The position numbers and the translations under genes are program-made. A stretch of DNA of 64,000 nucleotides from Flavobacterium urumqiense. Lineage in GTDB: Bacteria; Bacteroidota; Bacteroidia; Flavobacteriales; Flavobacteriaceae. The DNA is taken from positions 62,001 through 126,000 of the forward strand of contig NZ_FNVP01000004.1 in the NCBI RefSeq assembly GCF_900108015.1, written 5' to 3'. Positions 25,832 to 35,785 of this stretch are shown here, one piece after another (the stretch's first letter is position 1; every line of letters starts with the position of its first letter). The notes below the pieces were generated by a model that was given only the letters and a program-made list of their open reading frames with translations, was not told where the DNA came from and did not search any database.

Positions 25832-27535
25832 GTGAATATAAATACTGACTTAAAAAAACAAAACACATACGATGCTATTGTTGTAGGATCTGGTATTAGT
25901 GGCGGTTGGGCTGCAAAAGAGCTTACCGAAAAAGGATTAAGAGTTTTGATGTTAGAACGCGGAATGAACATTGAACATGTTAAGGATTATGAATCTGCAA
26001 TGAAGGATCCATGGGAATTTCAGCATGCAGGTAAACTTTCCCAAGAGCAAAAAGCAACGCATCCGGTTCAAACAAGAGATTATCCATATAATGAAGCAAC
26101 TGAAAAATGGTGGGTAAATGATATTGAATGTCCATACACTGAAGACAAGCGTTTTGACTGGTACAGAGGTTTTCACGTAGGTGGAAAATCATTAATGTGG
26201 GGACGTCAGAGTTACCGTTTTAGTGACCATAATTTTGAAGATAACGCTAGAGATGGTCATGGAAATGACTGGCCTATCCGTTATAAAGATATTTCTCCAT
26301 GGTATGATTACGCGGAGAAATTTGCGGGGATAAGTGGTCAAAATGAAAATTGGCCATTATTACCAGATGGTCATTTTCTGCCGCCAATGGATATGAACTG
26401 TGTAGAAAAATCAGTAAAGGAAAGAATCGAGAAACACTACAATAAGTCAAGAATTATGACCATTGGGCGTACAGCAAATTTAACCGTACCTCACAATGGT
26501 CGTGGTAGTTGCCAATATAGAAATTTATGCAGTCGGGGTTGTCCTTTTGGAGCTTATTTCAGTACGCAATCATCTACACTTCCGGCGGCAATGGCAACTA
26601 AAAGATTAACCGTTAGACCGTACTCTATTGTGAATCATATTATCTACGATAAAGACACAAAAAAGGCAAAAGGCGTAATGGTAATTGATGCAGAAACAAA
26701 CGAAACCATGGAGTTTTATGCTAAAATTGTTTTTGTAAATGGTTCAACTTTAGGATCAACTTTTATTTTGTTAAATTCAACTTCAGAGGCGCATCCTAAT
26801 GGAATGGGGAATGCCAGCGGACAATTAGGACATAATTTAATGGACCATCATTTCCGTTGTGGTGCTGAAGGAACTGCCGAGGGGTTTGAAGATAAATATA
26901 CTTATGGAAGAAGGGCCAACGGAATTTATATTCCAAGATACCAAAACGTAGGAAATGATAAAAGAGATTATTTAAGAGGCTTTGGATATCAAGGAGGAGC
27001 AAGTAGAGGATTATGGCATAAAGAAGTGGCTGAATTAGCCTTTGGTGGTGACTTCAAAGATAGCATGTCACTTCCTGCTGATTCTTGGAGTATGGGCTTA
27101 GGCGGTTTTGGTGAGATGCTACCGTATTACGAAAATAAAGTGTATATCGATCACAACAAAAAAGATAAATGGGGACAACCTGTTTTAGCCATAGATTGTG
27201 AATACAAGGAGAACGAAGCAAAAATGCGTGAAGACATGATGAATGATGCAGCCGAAATGCTTGAAGCATCCGGAATCAAAAATGTAAAAACCTACGATAA
27301 TGATTGTTATCCAGGTATGGCTATACACGAAATGGGAACGGCCAGAATGGGTAATGATCCTAAAGATTCTGTATTAAATAAATGGAATCAACTGCACGAA
27401 GTAAGTAATGTATTTGTTACAGATGGTTCTTGCATGCCCTCTATCGCTTGCCAAAATCCTTCACTTACATTTATGGCCTTGACAGCTCGAGCCTGTGATT
27501 ATGCTGTAAAAGAATTAAAAAAAGGCAATATTTAG
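25832..27535 (+). CDS. GMC-family oxidoreductase (probable glycoside 3-dehydrogenase large subunit)
   Basis: A 567-residue FAD enzyme. FAD-binding motif DAIVVGSGISGGWAAKEL at the N-terminus, then a CRGC-like stretch (SCQYRNLCSRGCPFGAYF) common in sugar dehydrogenases, and the C-terminal GMC end MGTARMGNDP ... NPSLTFMALTARA. Start is GTG at 25832. It should oxidise a sugar or glycoside at C3 and pass electrons to the cytochrome c of the same locus. The 3-position is inferred from the DUF1080 and Gfo genes nearby. Confidence 0.9.
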   Translation: MNINTDLKKQNTYDAIVVGSGISGGWAAKELTEKGLRVLMLERGMNIEHVKDYESAMKDPWEFQHAGKLSQEQKATHPVQTRDYPYNEATEKWWVNDIECPYTEDKRFDWYRGFHVGGKSLMWGRQSYRFSDHNFEDNARDGHGNDWPIRYKDISPWYDYAEKFAGISGQNENWPLLPDGHFLPPMDMNCVEKSVKERIEKHYNKSRIMTIGRTANLTVPHNGRGSCQYRNLCSRGCPFGAYFSTQSSTLPAAMATKRLTVRPYSIVNHIIYDKDTKKAKGVMVIDAETNETMEFYAKIVFVNGSTLGSTFILLNSTSEAHPNGMGNASGQLGHNLMDHHFRCGAEGTAEGFEDKYTYGRRANGIYIPRYQNVGNDKRDYLRGFGYQGGASRGLWHKEVAELAFGGDFKDSMSLPADSWSMGLGGFGEMLPYYENKVYIDHNKKDKWGQPVLAIDCEYKENEAKMREDMMNDAAEMLEASGIKNVKTYDNDCYPGMAIHEMGTARMGNDPKDSVLNKWNQLHEVSNVFVTDGSCMPSIACQNPSLTFMALTARACDYAVKELKKGNI

Positions 27536-27545
27536 GTCCATCATT

Positions 27546-28700
27546 ATGAGAAAATTAAGAATGGGAATGGTTGGTGGTGGAAAGGATGCTTTTATCGGAG
27601 CGATTCATCGTATTGCCGCCAATATTGATGGATTAATTGAATTGCATTGTGGTGCTTTTAGTTCCAACCCAGAAACTTCAATAGCTTCAGGAAAAGAATT
27701 TTTTCTGCCAGAATCAAAATGTTACAGATCTTATCCTGAAATGTTTGCAACAGAAAATAGCATTCCAAAAGAGCAACGTATGGATTTCGTAACCATTGTT
27801 ACGCCTAATTTTGCTCATTTTGCCCCGGCAATGATGGCTTTAGATTATGGTTTTCACGTTGTTATTGACAAGCCAATGACACTAAGTCTTGACGAAGCCA
27901 AACAATTACAACAAAAAGTGAAAGAAACAGGATTGATTTTGTGTCTCACACACACTTATTCCGCTTACCCGATGGTAAAACAAGCCCGAAAAATGGTTGC
28001 TGACAATCAGTTTGGAGCAATTAGAAAAGTAATGGTTGAATATCCGCAAGGCTGGTTGAGTACTTTATCAGAAAGCGAGGGAAATAAACAAGCAATTTGG
28101 CGAACTGATCCTTCAAAAAGCGGTATCAGCGGTTGTATGGGAGATATTGGAACCCACGCATCACAATTGGCAGAATATATCTCTGGATTAAAGATTACAA
28201 AGCTATGCGCTGATATCAATATCGTTGTTCAAGGAAGAAAACTTGATGATGACGGTAACGTATTACTAAAATTTGATAATGGAGCTAATGGTATTTTAGT
28301 AGCATCACAAATTGCTTCTGGAGAAGAAAATAGTTTAAAAATTAAAATTTATGGTGAAAAGGGAGGTTTAGAATGGCATCAAATGGAACCCAACACTTTA
28401 TTGGTAAAATGGCCGGATGCTCCAACTCAAATCTATCGTACAGGAAATAACTATTTATCTGATAGTGCAATGTTTAATACCCGCACCCCGAGTGGTCATC
28501 CAGAAGGTTATCTGGAAGCTTTCGCTAATTTATATAAAAATTTTGCTTTGACTTTAATAGCCCAATCCGAAGGAAAAGAACCCACGGAAGAAATGATTGA
28601 TTTTCCGACGGTTGCTGATGGAGTTCGAGGAATGGCTTTCATAGAAAATGTAATAGCATCAGGAAAATCAGAGCAAAAATGGTTCGATTTTAAGATTTAA
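27546..28700 (+). CDS. Gfo/Idh/MocA family oxidoreductase (cytosolic)
   Basis: A 384-residue protein with an N-terminal NAD(P)-binding Rossmann motif (RMGMVGGGKDAFIGAIH) and the EKP-like catalytic motif as VVIDKPMTL (Lys kept, Asp in place of Glu). It has no signal peptide, unlike the second Gfo/Idh/MocA protein at 30246. It may reduce a 3-keto sugar to its normal form after uptake (inference). The gap to the GMC gene is 10 bp, and to the isomerase 10 bp. Confidence 0.9.
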   Translation: MRKLRMGMVGGGKDAFIGAIHRIAANIDGLIELHCGAFSSNPETSIASGKEFFLPESKCYRSYPEMFATENSIPKEQRMDFVTIVTPNFAHFAPAMMALDYGFHVVIDKPMTLSLDEAKQLQQKVKETGLILCLTHTYSAYPMVKQARKMVADNQFGAIRKVMVEYPQGWLSTLSESEGNKQAIWRTDPSKSGISGCMGDIGTHASQLAEYISGLKITKLCADINIVVQGRKLDDDGNVLLKFDNGANGILVASQIASGEENSLKIKIYGEKGGLEWHQMEPNTLLVKWPDAPTQIYRTGNNYLSDSAMFNTRTPSGHPEGYLEAFANLYKNFALTLIAQSEGKEPTEEMIDFPTVADGVRGMAFIENVIASGKSEQKWFDFKI

Positions 28701-28710
28701 AAAATAAGAA

Positions 28711-29763
28711 ATGACAACAATACAAGGACCGGCAGTATTTTTAGCTCAGTTTATTGGTGATAAAGCTCCTTTTAATTCTTTAGACGGAATTTGTAGATGG
28801 GCTGCTGATTTAGGTTTTAAAGGCATTCAAATGCCAACATTAGATACTCGATTTATCGATTTACAAAAAACAGCAGAAAGCAAAACCTATGCTGATGAAC
28901 TGAAAGGCAAAATCGCTTCTTACGGATTAGAAATCACCGAATTATCAACGCATTTACAAGGCCAGCTAGTGGCAGTTCATCCAGCTTACGACGATTTTTT
29001 TGATGCTTTCGCCCCAAAAAACGTTCATGGAAATTCGAAAGCAAGGCAAGAATGGGCAGTACAACAGTTGAAATATGCTGCAAAAGCATCCCAAAACTTA
29101 GGTTTAAATGCACATGCCACTTTTAGCGGTTCTTTACTATGGCAATATTTTCACCCCTGGCCTCAAAGACCACCTGGTTTAGTAGAAGATGGTTTTGCTG
29201 AATTAGCCAAACGATGGATGCCCATTCTAAATGAGTTTGATCAAAATGGTGTTGATCTATGTTACGAAATTCATCCTGGAGAAGATTTATTTGACGGAGA
29301 AACCTACGAAATGTTCTTAAAAGCTGTAAATAATCACTCCAGAGCTTGTATTTTATATGATCCTTCACATTTTGTATTGCAGCAGTTAGATTATATACAA
29401 TATATCGATTTTTATCATGAACGCATAAAAGCCTTTCACGTAAAGGATGCCGAGTTTAATCCAACAGGAAAACAAGGAACTTTTGGGGGTTATCAAAGCT
29501 GGATAAATCGTGCGGGGCGATATCGTTCCCCTGGAGATGGCCAAATTGATTTTAAAACTATTTTTAGCAAATTAGCACAATATGATTATAAAGGCTGGGC
29601 CGTTATGGAATGGGAATGTTGTCTTAAAAATCAAGAAGATGGAGCCCGTGAAGGAGCTGAATTTATTAAAAACCACATTATTAAAGTCACAGACAAAGCA
29701 TTCGATGATTTTGCAGCTATCGAAACGAATCGAGAATTTAACAGAAAAAACTTAGGATTATAA
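28711..29763 (+). CDS. Sugar phosphate isomerase/epimerase (TIM barrel)
   Basis: A 350-residue xylose-isomerase-like TIM barrel. Probable metal ligands are in CYEIHPGEDLFDG (Glu), CILYDPSHFV (Asp/His), KAFHVKDAEF (His) and AVMEWECCL (Glu), all typical of this superfamily. No signal peptide is seen, so it should act in the cytosol. It follows the Gfo/Idh/MocA gene by 10 bp and probably interconverts or cleaves a keto-sugar. The substrate cannot be read from the sequence. Confidence 0.9.
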   Translation: MTTIQGPAVFLAQFIGDKAPFNSLDGICRWAADLGFKGIQMPTLDTRFIDLQKTAESKTYADELKGKIASYGLEITELSTHLQGQLVAVHPAYDDFFDAFAPKNVHGNSKARQEWAVQQLKYAAKASQNLGLNAHATFSGSLLWQYFHPWPQRPPGLVEDGFAELAKRWMPILNEFDQNGVDLCYEIHPGEDLFDGETYEMFLKAVNNHSRACILYDPSHFVLQQLDYIQYIDFYHERIKAFHVKDAEFNPTGKQGTFGGYQSWINRAGRYRSPGDGQIDFKTIFSKLAQYDYKGWAVMEWECCLKNQEDGAREGAEFIKNHIIKVTDKAFDDFAAIETNREFNRKNLGL

Positions 29764-29781
29764 AACTTAATTACAATACAA

Positions 29782-30162
29782 ATGAAATTAAAATATTTAT
29801 TTTTTGGGGTAGCTTTGGTAAGCTTGACCTCATTTTCTAATGATAACTTAGATACAAAATATAGTATAGCGACTAAAAAATCGAATTCAGTTCTTCAATC
29901 ATCAGCTGGTGAAAAATTAATTGCTAAATCTGATTGTGTAGGTTGTCATAAATTAGATAAAAAACTGATAGGTCCCTCCTATTTAGATATTGCAAAAAAA
30001 TACGCTTTTAATGAAAAAAATCTCAATTATTTGTCTGACAAAATAATAAAAGGCGGAGCTGGAGTATGGGGAACAATTCCTATGGCAGCGCATTCCTCAT
30101 TAAAAAAGAATGATGCTAAATCAATGGCGAATTATATTTTATCTCTAAAAAAAGCAAGCTAA
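29782..30162 (+). CDS. Class I cytochrome c, periplasmic
   Basis: A 126-residue protein with an N-terminal signal peptide, one haem motif (Cys52-Val-Gly-Cys55-His56) and a likely axial Met101 in TIPMAAH. The length fits a small mono-haem class I cytochrome. It lies in the GMC locus and is the probable electron acceptor of the GMC dehydrogenase, feeding the respiratory chain. Confidence 0.92.
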   Translation: MKLKYLFFGVALVSLTSFSNDNLDTKYSIATKKSNSVLQSSAGEKLIAKSDCVGCHKLDKKLIGPSYLDIAKKYAFNEKNLNYLSDKIIKGGAGVWGTIPMAAHSSLKKNDAKSMANYILSLKKAS

Positions 30163-30245
30163 GCCTATAATTCAGGTTGCTATTTATAAACACCCACTCG
30201 TTTACTAGTTCATTTTATTACCACCAAATAACCGTATTAAATTAA

Positions 30246-31703
30246 ATGAAAGAAAAAGAAGAAGTTGAGAAAATTACGAATAATCGTCGTGATTTTATAA
30301 AAACAACTGCTATTGCCGCAGCTGCATTTATGATTGTTCCCCGCCATGTTTTAGGCAGAGGATTTGTCGCGCCAAGTGATCGCTTATCCATTGCTAGCAT
30401 AGGTGTTGGCGGAAAAGGAAAATCTGATATTGCCATGTTTGCCAAAAGCGGAAAAGCCGATATTTCATTTTTATGTGATGTTGATACCAGAAGAGCTGCG
30501 GAGAGTGTCACTGCATTTCCAAAAGCCAAATTTTACAAAGATTGGCGTGAAATGCTAGATAAGGAACACAAAAACTTCGATGCCGTTTCGGTATCGACTC
30601 CTGATCATAACCATGCAATTCAAGCACTGGCGGCCATGCAATTAGGAAAACATGTGTATGTGCAAAAACCCATGGCACATGATATTTATGAAGCTCGTAT
30701 TTTGACACAAGCAGCTAAAAAATATAAAGTGGTTACACAAATGGGAAATCAAGGTGCCTCAAATGATGGTACCAGAATAATGAAAGAATGGTATGAAGCA
30801 GGTCTAATAGGCGATGTTCACACCATTCACGCTTGGACTGACCGTCCGGTATGGCCACAAGGCATTCCTTGGTCAGCTAATATTGCAGAAATTCCTAAAG
30901 AATTAGATTGGGATTTATGGTTGGGTACAGCTCCAAAAAAGGAGTATGTAAATAAACTAGTGCCTTTCAATTGGCGCGGATGGTGGGATTACGGAACAGG
31001 TGCTTTAGGAGATATGGGTTGCCACTTACTTGAGGCTCCTTTTAGTGTATTAAATTTGCAATATGCAAAAGATGTCCAGTGCAGCGTTGGTTCTGTTTAC
31101 GTAGATGAATTTAAAAGAGGCTATTTCCCGGAAAGTTGCCCACCTTCGAGTCATGTAACATTAACTTTTCCAAAAACGGAGAAAACAAACGGAGACATTA
31201 CAGTACATTGGATGGATGGCGGGATTCAACCGGAAAGACCTTCTGAGTTAGGTCCAAATGAAATTTTTGGAGATGGCGGCAATGGAACATTATTTACCGG
31301 AACAAAAGGGAAAATGATGTGCGATACTTATGGTTTAAATCCTCGTTTACTTCCTCTTAACAAAAATGAAAATATCAATATTGCTCAGAAATATGCCCGA
31401 GTAAAAGACGGTGCTGATGGTCATTACAGCCAATGGATTGAAGCTGCTATTGCAGGATATGGAAAAAAAGAATTAAGTTCTCCTTTTGAAATCGCAGGAC
31501 CTTTAACCGAAGCTTTGCTAATGGCAAATCTAGCCATAAGAGGGTACGATATTAAAAAAGAAGAACTGGGAGAAGAAGTGTATCCAGGACGTTCTACAAA
31601 ATTATTGTGGGATAATAACAATATGAGAATTACTAATTTTGATGATGTCAATCAATTTATTAAGCGGGAGTATCGTTACGGTTGGAAAGCATTAACTCTA
31701 TAA
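30246..31703 (+). CDS. Tat-exported Gfo/Idh/MocA family oxidoreductase
   Basis: A 485-residue protein with a twin-arginine signal (NNRRDFIKTTAIAAAAFMIV). A Rossmann motif (IASIGVGGKGKSDIA) and the catalytic motif VYVQKPMAHD follow, then the long C-terminal barrel (GALGDMGCHL). Export with tightly bound NAD(P) is known for this group, and such enzymes can run hydride cycles on keto-sugars in the periplasm. It follows the cytochrome c by 83 bp. Confidence 0.92.
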   Translation: MKEKEEVEKITNNRRDFIKTTAIAAAAFMIVPRHVLGRGFVAPSDRLSIASIGVGGKGKSDIAMFAKSGKADISFLCDVDTRRAAESVTAFPKAKFYKDWREMLDKEHKNFDAVSVSTPDHNHAIQALAAMQLGKHVYVQKPMAHDIYEARILTQAAKKYKVVTQMGNQGASNDGTRIMKEWYEAGLIGDVHTIHAWTDRPVWPQGIPWSANIAEIPKELDWDLWLGTAPKKEYVNKLVPFNWRGWWDYGTGALGDMGCHLLEAPFSVLNLQYAKDVQCSVGSVYVDEFKRGYFPESCPPSSHVTLTFPKTEKTNGDITVHWMDGGIQPERPSELGPNEIFGDGGNGTLFTGTKGKMMCDTYGLNPRLLPLNKNENINIAQKYARVKDGADGHYSQWIEAAIAGYGKKELSSPFEIAGPLTEALLMANLAIRGYDIKKEELGEEVYPGRSTKLLWDNNNMRITNFDDVNQFIKREYRYGWKALTL

Positions 31704-31726
31704 ATTAAAAAATTAAAAATACTAAG

Positions 31727-32458
31727 ATGATTAAAAATATTTGTACTTCAATAATTCTAATAATAATGATTCAAACAGTAAATGCCCAAGCAGTTCCTAA
31801 GGGATTCAAATCAATATTTGATGGAAAAACAACAACCGGATGGCATTCCTACGGAAAAACTGTTGGAGGTTCTGCCTGGAAAGTAGAAGACGGCGTGCTT
31901 CATTTTGACCCTACTGCTGCCAATAATGGTCAGGGCGGAGATCTCGTTACCGATACAGAATATTCAAATTTTCATTTAAAATTAGAATGGAAAGTTGCAG
32001 CAAATTCAAATAGTGGTATTATTTTCTACGTGAATGAGGATTTAACAAAATTCAAAAATACATATGAAACTGGTTTGGAGATGCAAGTATTGGATAATGA
32101 TGGGCATCCTGACGGAAAAATAACAAAACATCGTGCAGGTGACTTATATGATTTAATCAAAAGTTCTTCAGAGCCGGTAAAAGCTGTAGGGGAATGGAAC
32201 TCTGTTGATATTGTATGCAAATTTGGTAAACTAACCATGTTGCTTAATGGTGTAAAAGTAGTTGAAACTACACTTTGGGATGCTAATTTTAAATCTTTAG
32301 TTTCGGGAAGTAAATTCGCTACTTGGCCAGGTTTTGCCGCTTTCAAAAAAGGTAAAATTGCATTACAAGACCACGGAAATAATGTGTGGTTCAGAAACAT
32401 TATGATAAAAGAATGGAATTCAATGAATGTAACGACAGGATGTGAAAATGGTATGTAG
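31727..32458 (+). CDS. DUF1080 (3-keto-disaccharide hydrolase) family protein
   Basis: A 243-residue secreted protein. Signal peptide ending near VNAQ, then the concanavalin-like DUF1080 fold: FKSIFDGKTTTGWHSYGK, FHLKLEWKVAANSNSGIIFY, and EMQVLDNDGHPD. The family is now linked to hydrolysis of 3-keto-glycosides made by glycoside 3-dehydrogenases. Between a GMC dehydrogenase and an importer it fits that step: it would cut the oxidised glycoside outside the cytosol. Confidence 0.9.
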   Translation: MIKNICTSIILIIMIQTVNAQAVPKGFKSIFDGKTTTGWHSYGKTVGGSAWKVEDGVLHFDPTAANNGQGGDLVTDTEYSNFHLKLEWKVAANSNSGIIFYVNEDLTKFKNTYETGLEMQVLDNDGHPDGKITKHRAGDLYDLIKSSSEPVKAVGEWNSVDIVCKFGKLTMLLNGVKVVETTLWDANFKSLVSGSKFATWPGFAAFKKGKIALQDHGNNVWFRNIMIKEWNSMNVTTGCENGM

Positions 32459-32519
32459 TATTTAAAATATCACATCGCGAATAATTACTATCCACTAAAA
32501 AAATAAACCAAAAAAAGGT

Positions 32520-33758
32520 ATGAATACAACTATCCGACTAAAATTATCAATAATGATGTTTCTGGAATTTTTTATCTGGGGCGCTTGGTTTGTTACCCTT
32601 GGTACTTTCTTAGGAAATAATCTAAAAGCTTCTGGGTCAGAAACAGCGGCTATCTTTTCGACACAATCTTGGGGTGCTATTATTGCTCCTTTTATTATTG
32701 GTTTGATTGCAGATCGTTATTTTAATGCGGAGAAAATTTTAGGAATTTTACATTTAATTGGAGCTTTTTTGATGTACCAAATGTACCAGTCTGAAGAGGT
32801 TGGAATGTTTTATACTTACGTTTTAAGTTATATGATTCTGTATATGCCAACGCTAGCATTAGTAAATTCAGTTTCGTTTAATCAGATGAAAGATCCGGAG
32901 AAAGAATTTGCAAATATCCGGGTTTGGGGAACTATTGGCTGGATTTTAGCGGGGTTGTCCATCAGTTTTATTTTCCATTGGGATGCTGCGGCAGCTATTT
33001 CAGGTGGGATGCTTAAAAACACATTCCTTTTGGCAGGAATAGCGGCTTTCGTTTTAGGGATATTTAGTTTTACACTGCCTAAAACCCCACCAAAAGTAAG
33101 TGATGAAAAAATTAAAATAGGAGATATTATTGGCCTTGATGCTTTAAAGCTGTTAAAAGATAAAAATTTCGCTGTCTTTTTCATCTCTTCTATCCTTATT
33201 TGTATTCCTCTTGCCTTTTATTATCAAAATGCACATCCATTTTTAACAGAATCCGGAGTTGAAAATCCTACAGGAAAAATGGCAATTGGTCAAATATCTG
33301 AAGCCTTATTTTTATTGCTAATTCCAGTATTTTTCAGTCGTTTTGGATTTAAGAAAACAATTCTTGTTGGTATGCTTGCATGGGCCATCCGTTATGTGTT
33401 GTTTGCTTATGGTAATGGAGGAGATTTAAGTTTCATGCTTATTTTAGGAATCGCATTACACGGGATTTGCTATGATTTCTTCTTCGTTTCGGGTCAAATA
33501 TATACCAATTCTAAAGCAGGAGAAAAATATAAGAGTGCTGCTCAAGGACTAATAACATTAGCGACTTACGGAGTTGGAATGTTAATCGGTTTTGCAGTTG
33601 CTGGTTGGATAACGGATAATTATAAAACGGTAGAAGGTACAATAAACTGGGAAATGGTTTGGATTATTCCTGCCGGAATTGCTTTTGCTGTATTTGTTCT
33701 TTTTGCACTCTTATTCAATGAAAAAAACAAAGTGGAAGAAACCACTTCCGCTATATAA
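32520..33758 (+). CDS. MFS transporter, nucleoside:H+ symporter-like
   Basis: A 412-residue protein with twelve predicted helices. The N-terminal signature FLEFFIWGAWFVTLGTFL and the cytosolic loops are typical of the NupG/XapB-like branch found in Bacteroidota sugar loci. It probably imports the monosaccharide or keto-sugar released by the DUF1080 hydrolase; a nucleoside substrate is the alternative. It follows DUF1080 by 61 bp and is close to the next isomerase gene. Confidence 0.88.
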   Translation: MNTTIRLKLSIMMFLEFFIWGAWFVTLGTFLGNNLKASGSETAAIFSTQSWGAIIAPFIIGLIADRYFNAEKILGILHLIGAFLMYQMYQSEEVGMFYTYVLSYMILYMPTLALVNSVSFNQMKDPEKEFANIRVWGTIGWILAGLSISFIFHWDAAAAISGGMLKNTFLLAGIAAFVLGIFSFTLPKTPPKVSDEKIKIGDIIGLDALKLLKDKNFAVFFISSILICIPLAFYYQNAHPFLTESGVENPTGKMAIGQISEALFLLLIPVFFSRFGFKKTILVGMLAWAIRYVLFAYGNGGDLSFMLILGIALHGICYDFFFVSGQIYTNSKAGEKYKSAAQGLITLATYGVGMLIGFAVAGWITDNYKTVEGTINWEMVWIIPAGIAFAVFVLFALLFNEKNKVEETTSAI

Positions 33759-33767
33759 TACAAAAAG

Positions 33768-34661
33768 ATGAGCACTAATTTAAATAGAAGGTCTGCTATA
33801 AAAGGAATACTTGCCGGTACAGCCGCAATGGCAATTCCAACTAGTTTTTCTGCTTTGGCTATGCAAAAAAAAGAAACAGATTTTACCACTATTATTTTAA
33901 AGGGAAATATAAATCATTCTGTGGCTCGGTGGTGTTTTAATGACTTTGATATAGAGCAACTTTGTAGCGAAGTGAAAAAAATGGGAATTACTGGTATTGA
34001 TTTAGTTGGACCTAACGATTGGCCTACATTGAAAAAATATGATTTAGTATCTACCATGTGCAACGGAGCCGAAATTAATTTAGTTGATGGTTTCAATGAT
34101 GTCAAATTCCATGAAACACTCATAAAGAATTATACGGAAATGATTCCTCTTGTAGCAAAAGCCGGTTATAAAAATCTAATTTGCTTTAGCGGAAGCAGAA
34201 GAGGAAAAACAGATGAAGAAGGTTGGAATAATTGCGTTGTTGGTTTACAAACACTAATCCCATTGGCTGAAAAGCATAATGTGATTTTAGTAATGGAATT
34301 GTTAAATAGCAAAATCGACCATAAAGATTACCAATGTGACAGAACATCATGGGGAGTAGAATTAGCAAAACGCTTAAGCTCAGAAAACTTTAAACTTCTT
34401 TATGATATTTACCACATGCAAATTGATGAGGGTGATGTTATTAGAAACATAAATGAAAACCATCATTATATTGCACATTTTCATACTGCGGGAGTTCCAG
34501 GTAGAAATGAAATAGACGAAACACAGGAACTAAATTATCCTGCAATAATGAAAGCAATTGCCAAAACAGGTTACCAAGGATTTGTAGGTCAGGAATTTAT
34601 TCCTAAAAACTCAAACAAACTGGTTTCATTGAAGCAGGCTATCAAAATTTGTGATATTTAA
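33768..34661 (+). CDS. Hydroxypyruvate-isomerase-like TIM-barrel protein with Tat signal
   Basis: A 297-residue protein with a twin-arginine signal (LNRRSAIKGILAGTAAMAIP). The xylose-isomerase-like barrel follows, with likely metal ligands in LVMELLNSK, YDIYHMQIDEGD, IAHFHTAGVPGR and VGQEFIP. The pattern IYHMQ...GRNE is that of the Hyi branch. Because of its signal it should act in the periplasm on a keto-sugar. It is 9 bp from the MFS gene. Confidence 0.87.
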   Translation: MSTNLNRRSAIKGILAGTAAMAIPTSFSALAMQKKETDFTTIILKGNINHSVARWCFNDFDIEQLCSEVKKMGITGIDLVGPNDWPTLKKYDLVSTMCNGAEINLVDGFNDVKFHETLIKNYTEMIPLVAKAGYKNLICFSGSRRGKTDEEGWNNCVVGLQTLIPLAEKHNVILVMELLNSKIDHKDYQCDRTSWGVELAKRLSSENFKLLYDIYHMQIDEGDVIRNINENHHYIAHFHTAGVPGRNEIDETQELNYPAIMKAIAKTGYQGFVGQEFIPKNSNKLVSLKQAIKICDI

Positions 34662-34682
34662 ATTAATCTAAAAAAATAACTC

Positions 34683-35558
34683 ATGATAAAAAGGAGAGAA
34701 TTTTTAATTAATGCTGGTTTAGCGTTAGGAGCATTAGCTATTGCGCCTTCATTAGCATTTAATTCAAAAAAGAGACCTATTGGAATTCAATTATGGACGC
34801 TACGAGACACTTTACCTAAAGATGTCAAAGGTGTATTAGCGCAAGTTGGAAAAGTAGGATTTAATGAAGTAGAAACTTTTGGTTATTCAATATACAAAGG
34901 ATTTTTTGGTACTTCGTTACATGACTTTAAATCGATGCTTGATGATAATGGATTAAAAGCTACCAGCAATCATTTCGATTTCAATTCGATGATTAAAGAT
35001 GGTTCTACTGATCTTGTAAAACCATACATTGAAGCTGCGAATCATCTAGGAAGTGAGTATATAACAATTCCATACATAGTAGCTGAATTAAGAGGAACAA
35101 GTGGAGATGATTACAAAAAACTAGCTTTACAAATAAATAAAGTTGGAGAGCTTTGTAAAGCGGGAGGTTTAAAATTAGCGTATCACAATCATGATTTTGA
35201 ATTTACAAAATTCGGATCAACCAATGGATATGAGATTTTATTGAATGAAACCGATAAAAAATTAGTTGATTTTGAAATGGATTTATACTGGGTAGTTCGT
35301 TCGGGAAATGATCCCTTGCAATTGTTCAAAAAATATCCTGGACGTTTCAAAATGTGGCATGTAAAAGATATGGATAAAGTTAATCCGGATTGGAATGCGG
35401 AAATAGGAAGTGGAAAAATAGATTTCAAATCGATTTTTGCTCAAGCTGAACTTTCTGGAATGAAACGTTTCTTTTTGGAACACGAATCTAATTACAAACC
35501 TAATCCAATAGAATCTGCAGCAACAAGTTTTACTTACATTAAGAAAAATTTAATCTAA
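34683..35558 (+). CDS. Tat-exported sugar phosphate isomerase/epimerase
   Basis: A 291-residue protein with a twin-arginine signal (IKRREFLINAGLALGALAIA) and a TIM-barrel with likely metal ligands in KLAYHNHDFEF, VDFEMDLYWVV, KMWHVKDMDK and FLEHESN. It is the last gene of the ten-gene sugar locus; a strong terminator follows. It is the third TIM-barrel isomerase of the locus, and the two exported ones may act on epimers of the oxidised sugar. Confidence 0.9.
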   Translation: MIKRREFLINAGLALGALAIAPSLAFNSKKRPIGIQLWTLRDTLPKDVKGVLAQVGKVGFNEVETFGYSIYKGFFGTSLHDFKSMLDDNGLKATSNHFDFNSMIKDGSTDLVKPYIEAANHLGSEYITIPYIVAELRGTSGDDYKKLALQINKVGELCKAGGLKLAYHNHDFEFTKFGSTNGYEILLNETDKKLVDFEMDLYWVVRSGNDPLQLFKKYPGRFKMWHVKDMDKVNPDWNAEIGSGKIDFKSIFAQAELSGMKRFFLEHESNYKPNPIESAATSFTYIKKNLI

Positions 35559-35581
35559 ATTTTTCTTAATTAAATAATTAT

Positions 35582-35616
35582 AAAAAAGGGATATATTAAA
35601 TATCCCTTTTTTATTT
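35582..35616 (+). terminator. Terminator of the sugar locus
   Basis: AAAAAAGGGATAT (35582-35594) and ATATCCCTTTTTT (35600-35612) form a perfect 13-bp stem with a 5-nt loop. The A/T ends make it work in both directions, so it may also stop traffic from the convergent M1 peptidase gene. Confidence 0.88.
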
Positions 35617-35785
35617 ATAATTCCTATTGTTTAATAATTTTTTACACAACGCACTCAGTTCTGCAGTTTTAATTTTATTGTGAAAATCATAAAAGTTGAC
35701 TGACACTACAAGTATAATTAATAGTTTTCATTCTTTTTTTAAAATTGAACATACCATCATAAAATTTAGACATTAAATTTTGGAA

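Noticed and set aside
32026..32400. A 124-codon minus-strand frame inside the DUF1080 gene
   Set aside because: Antisense to a confident secreted hydrolase; no motif, no promoter.
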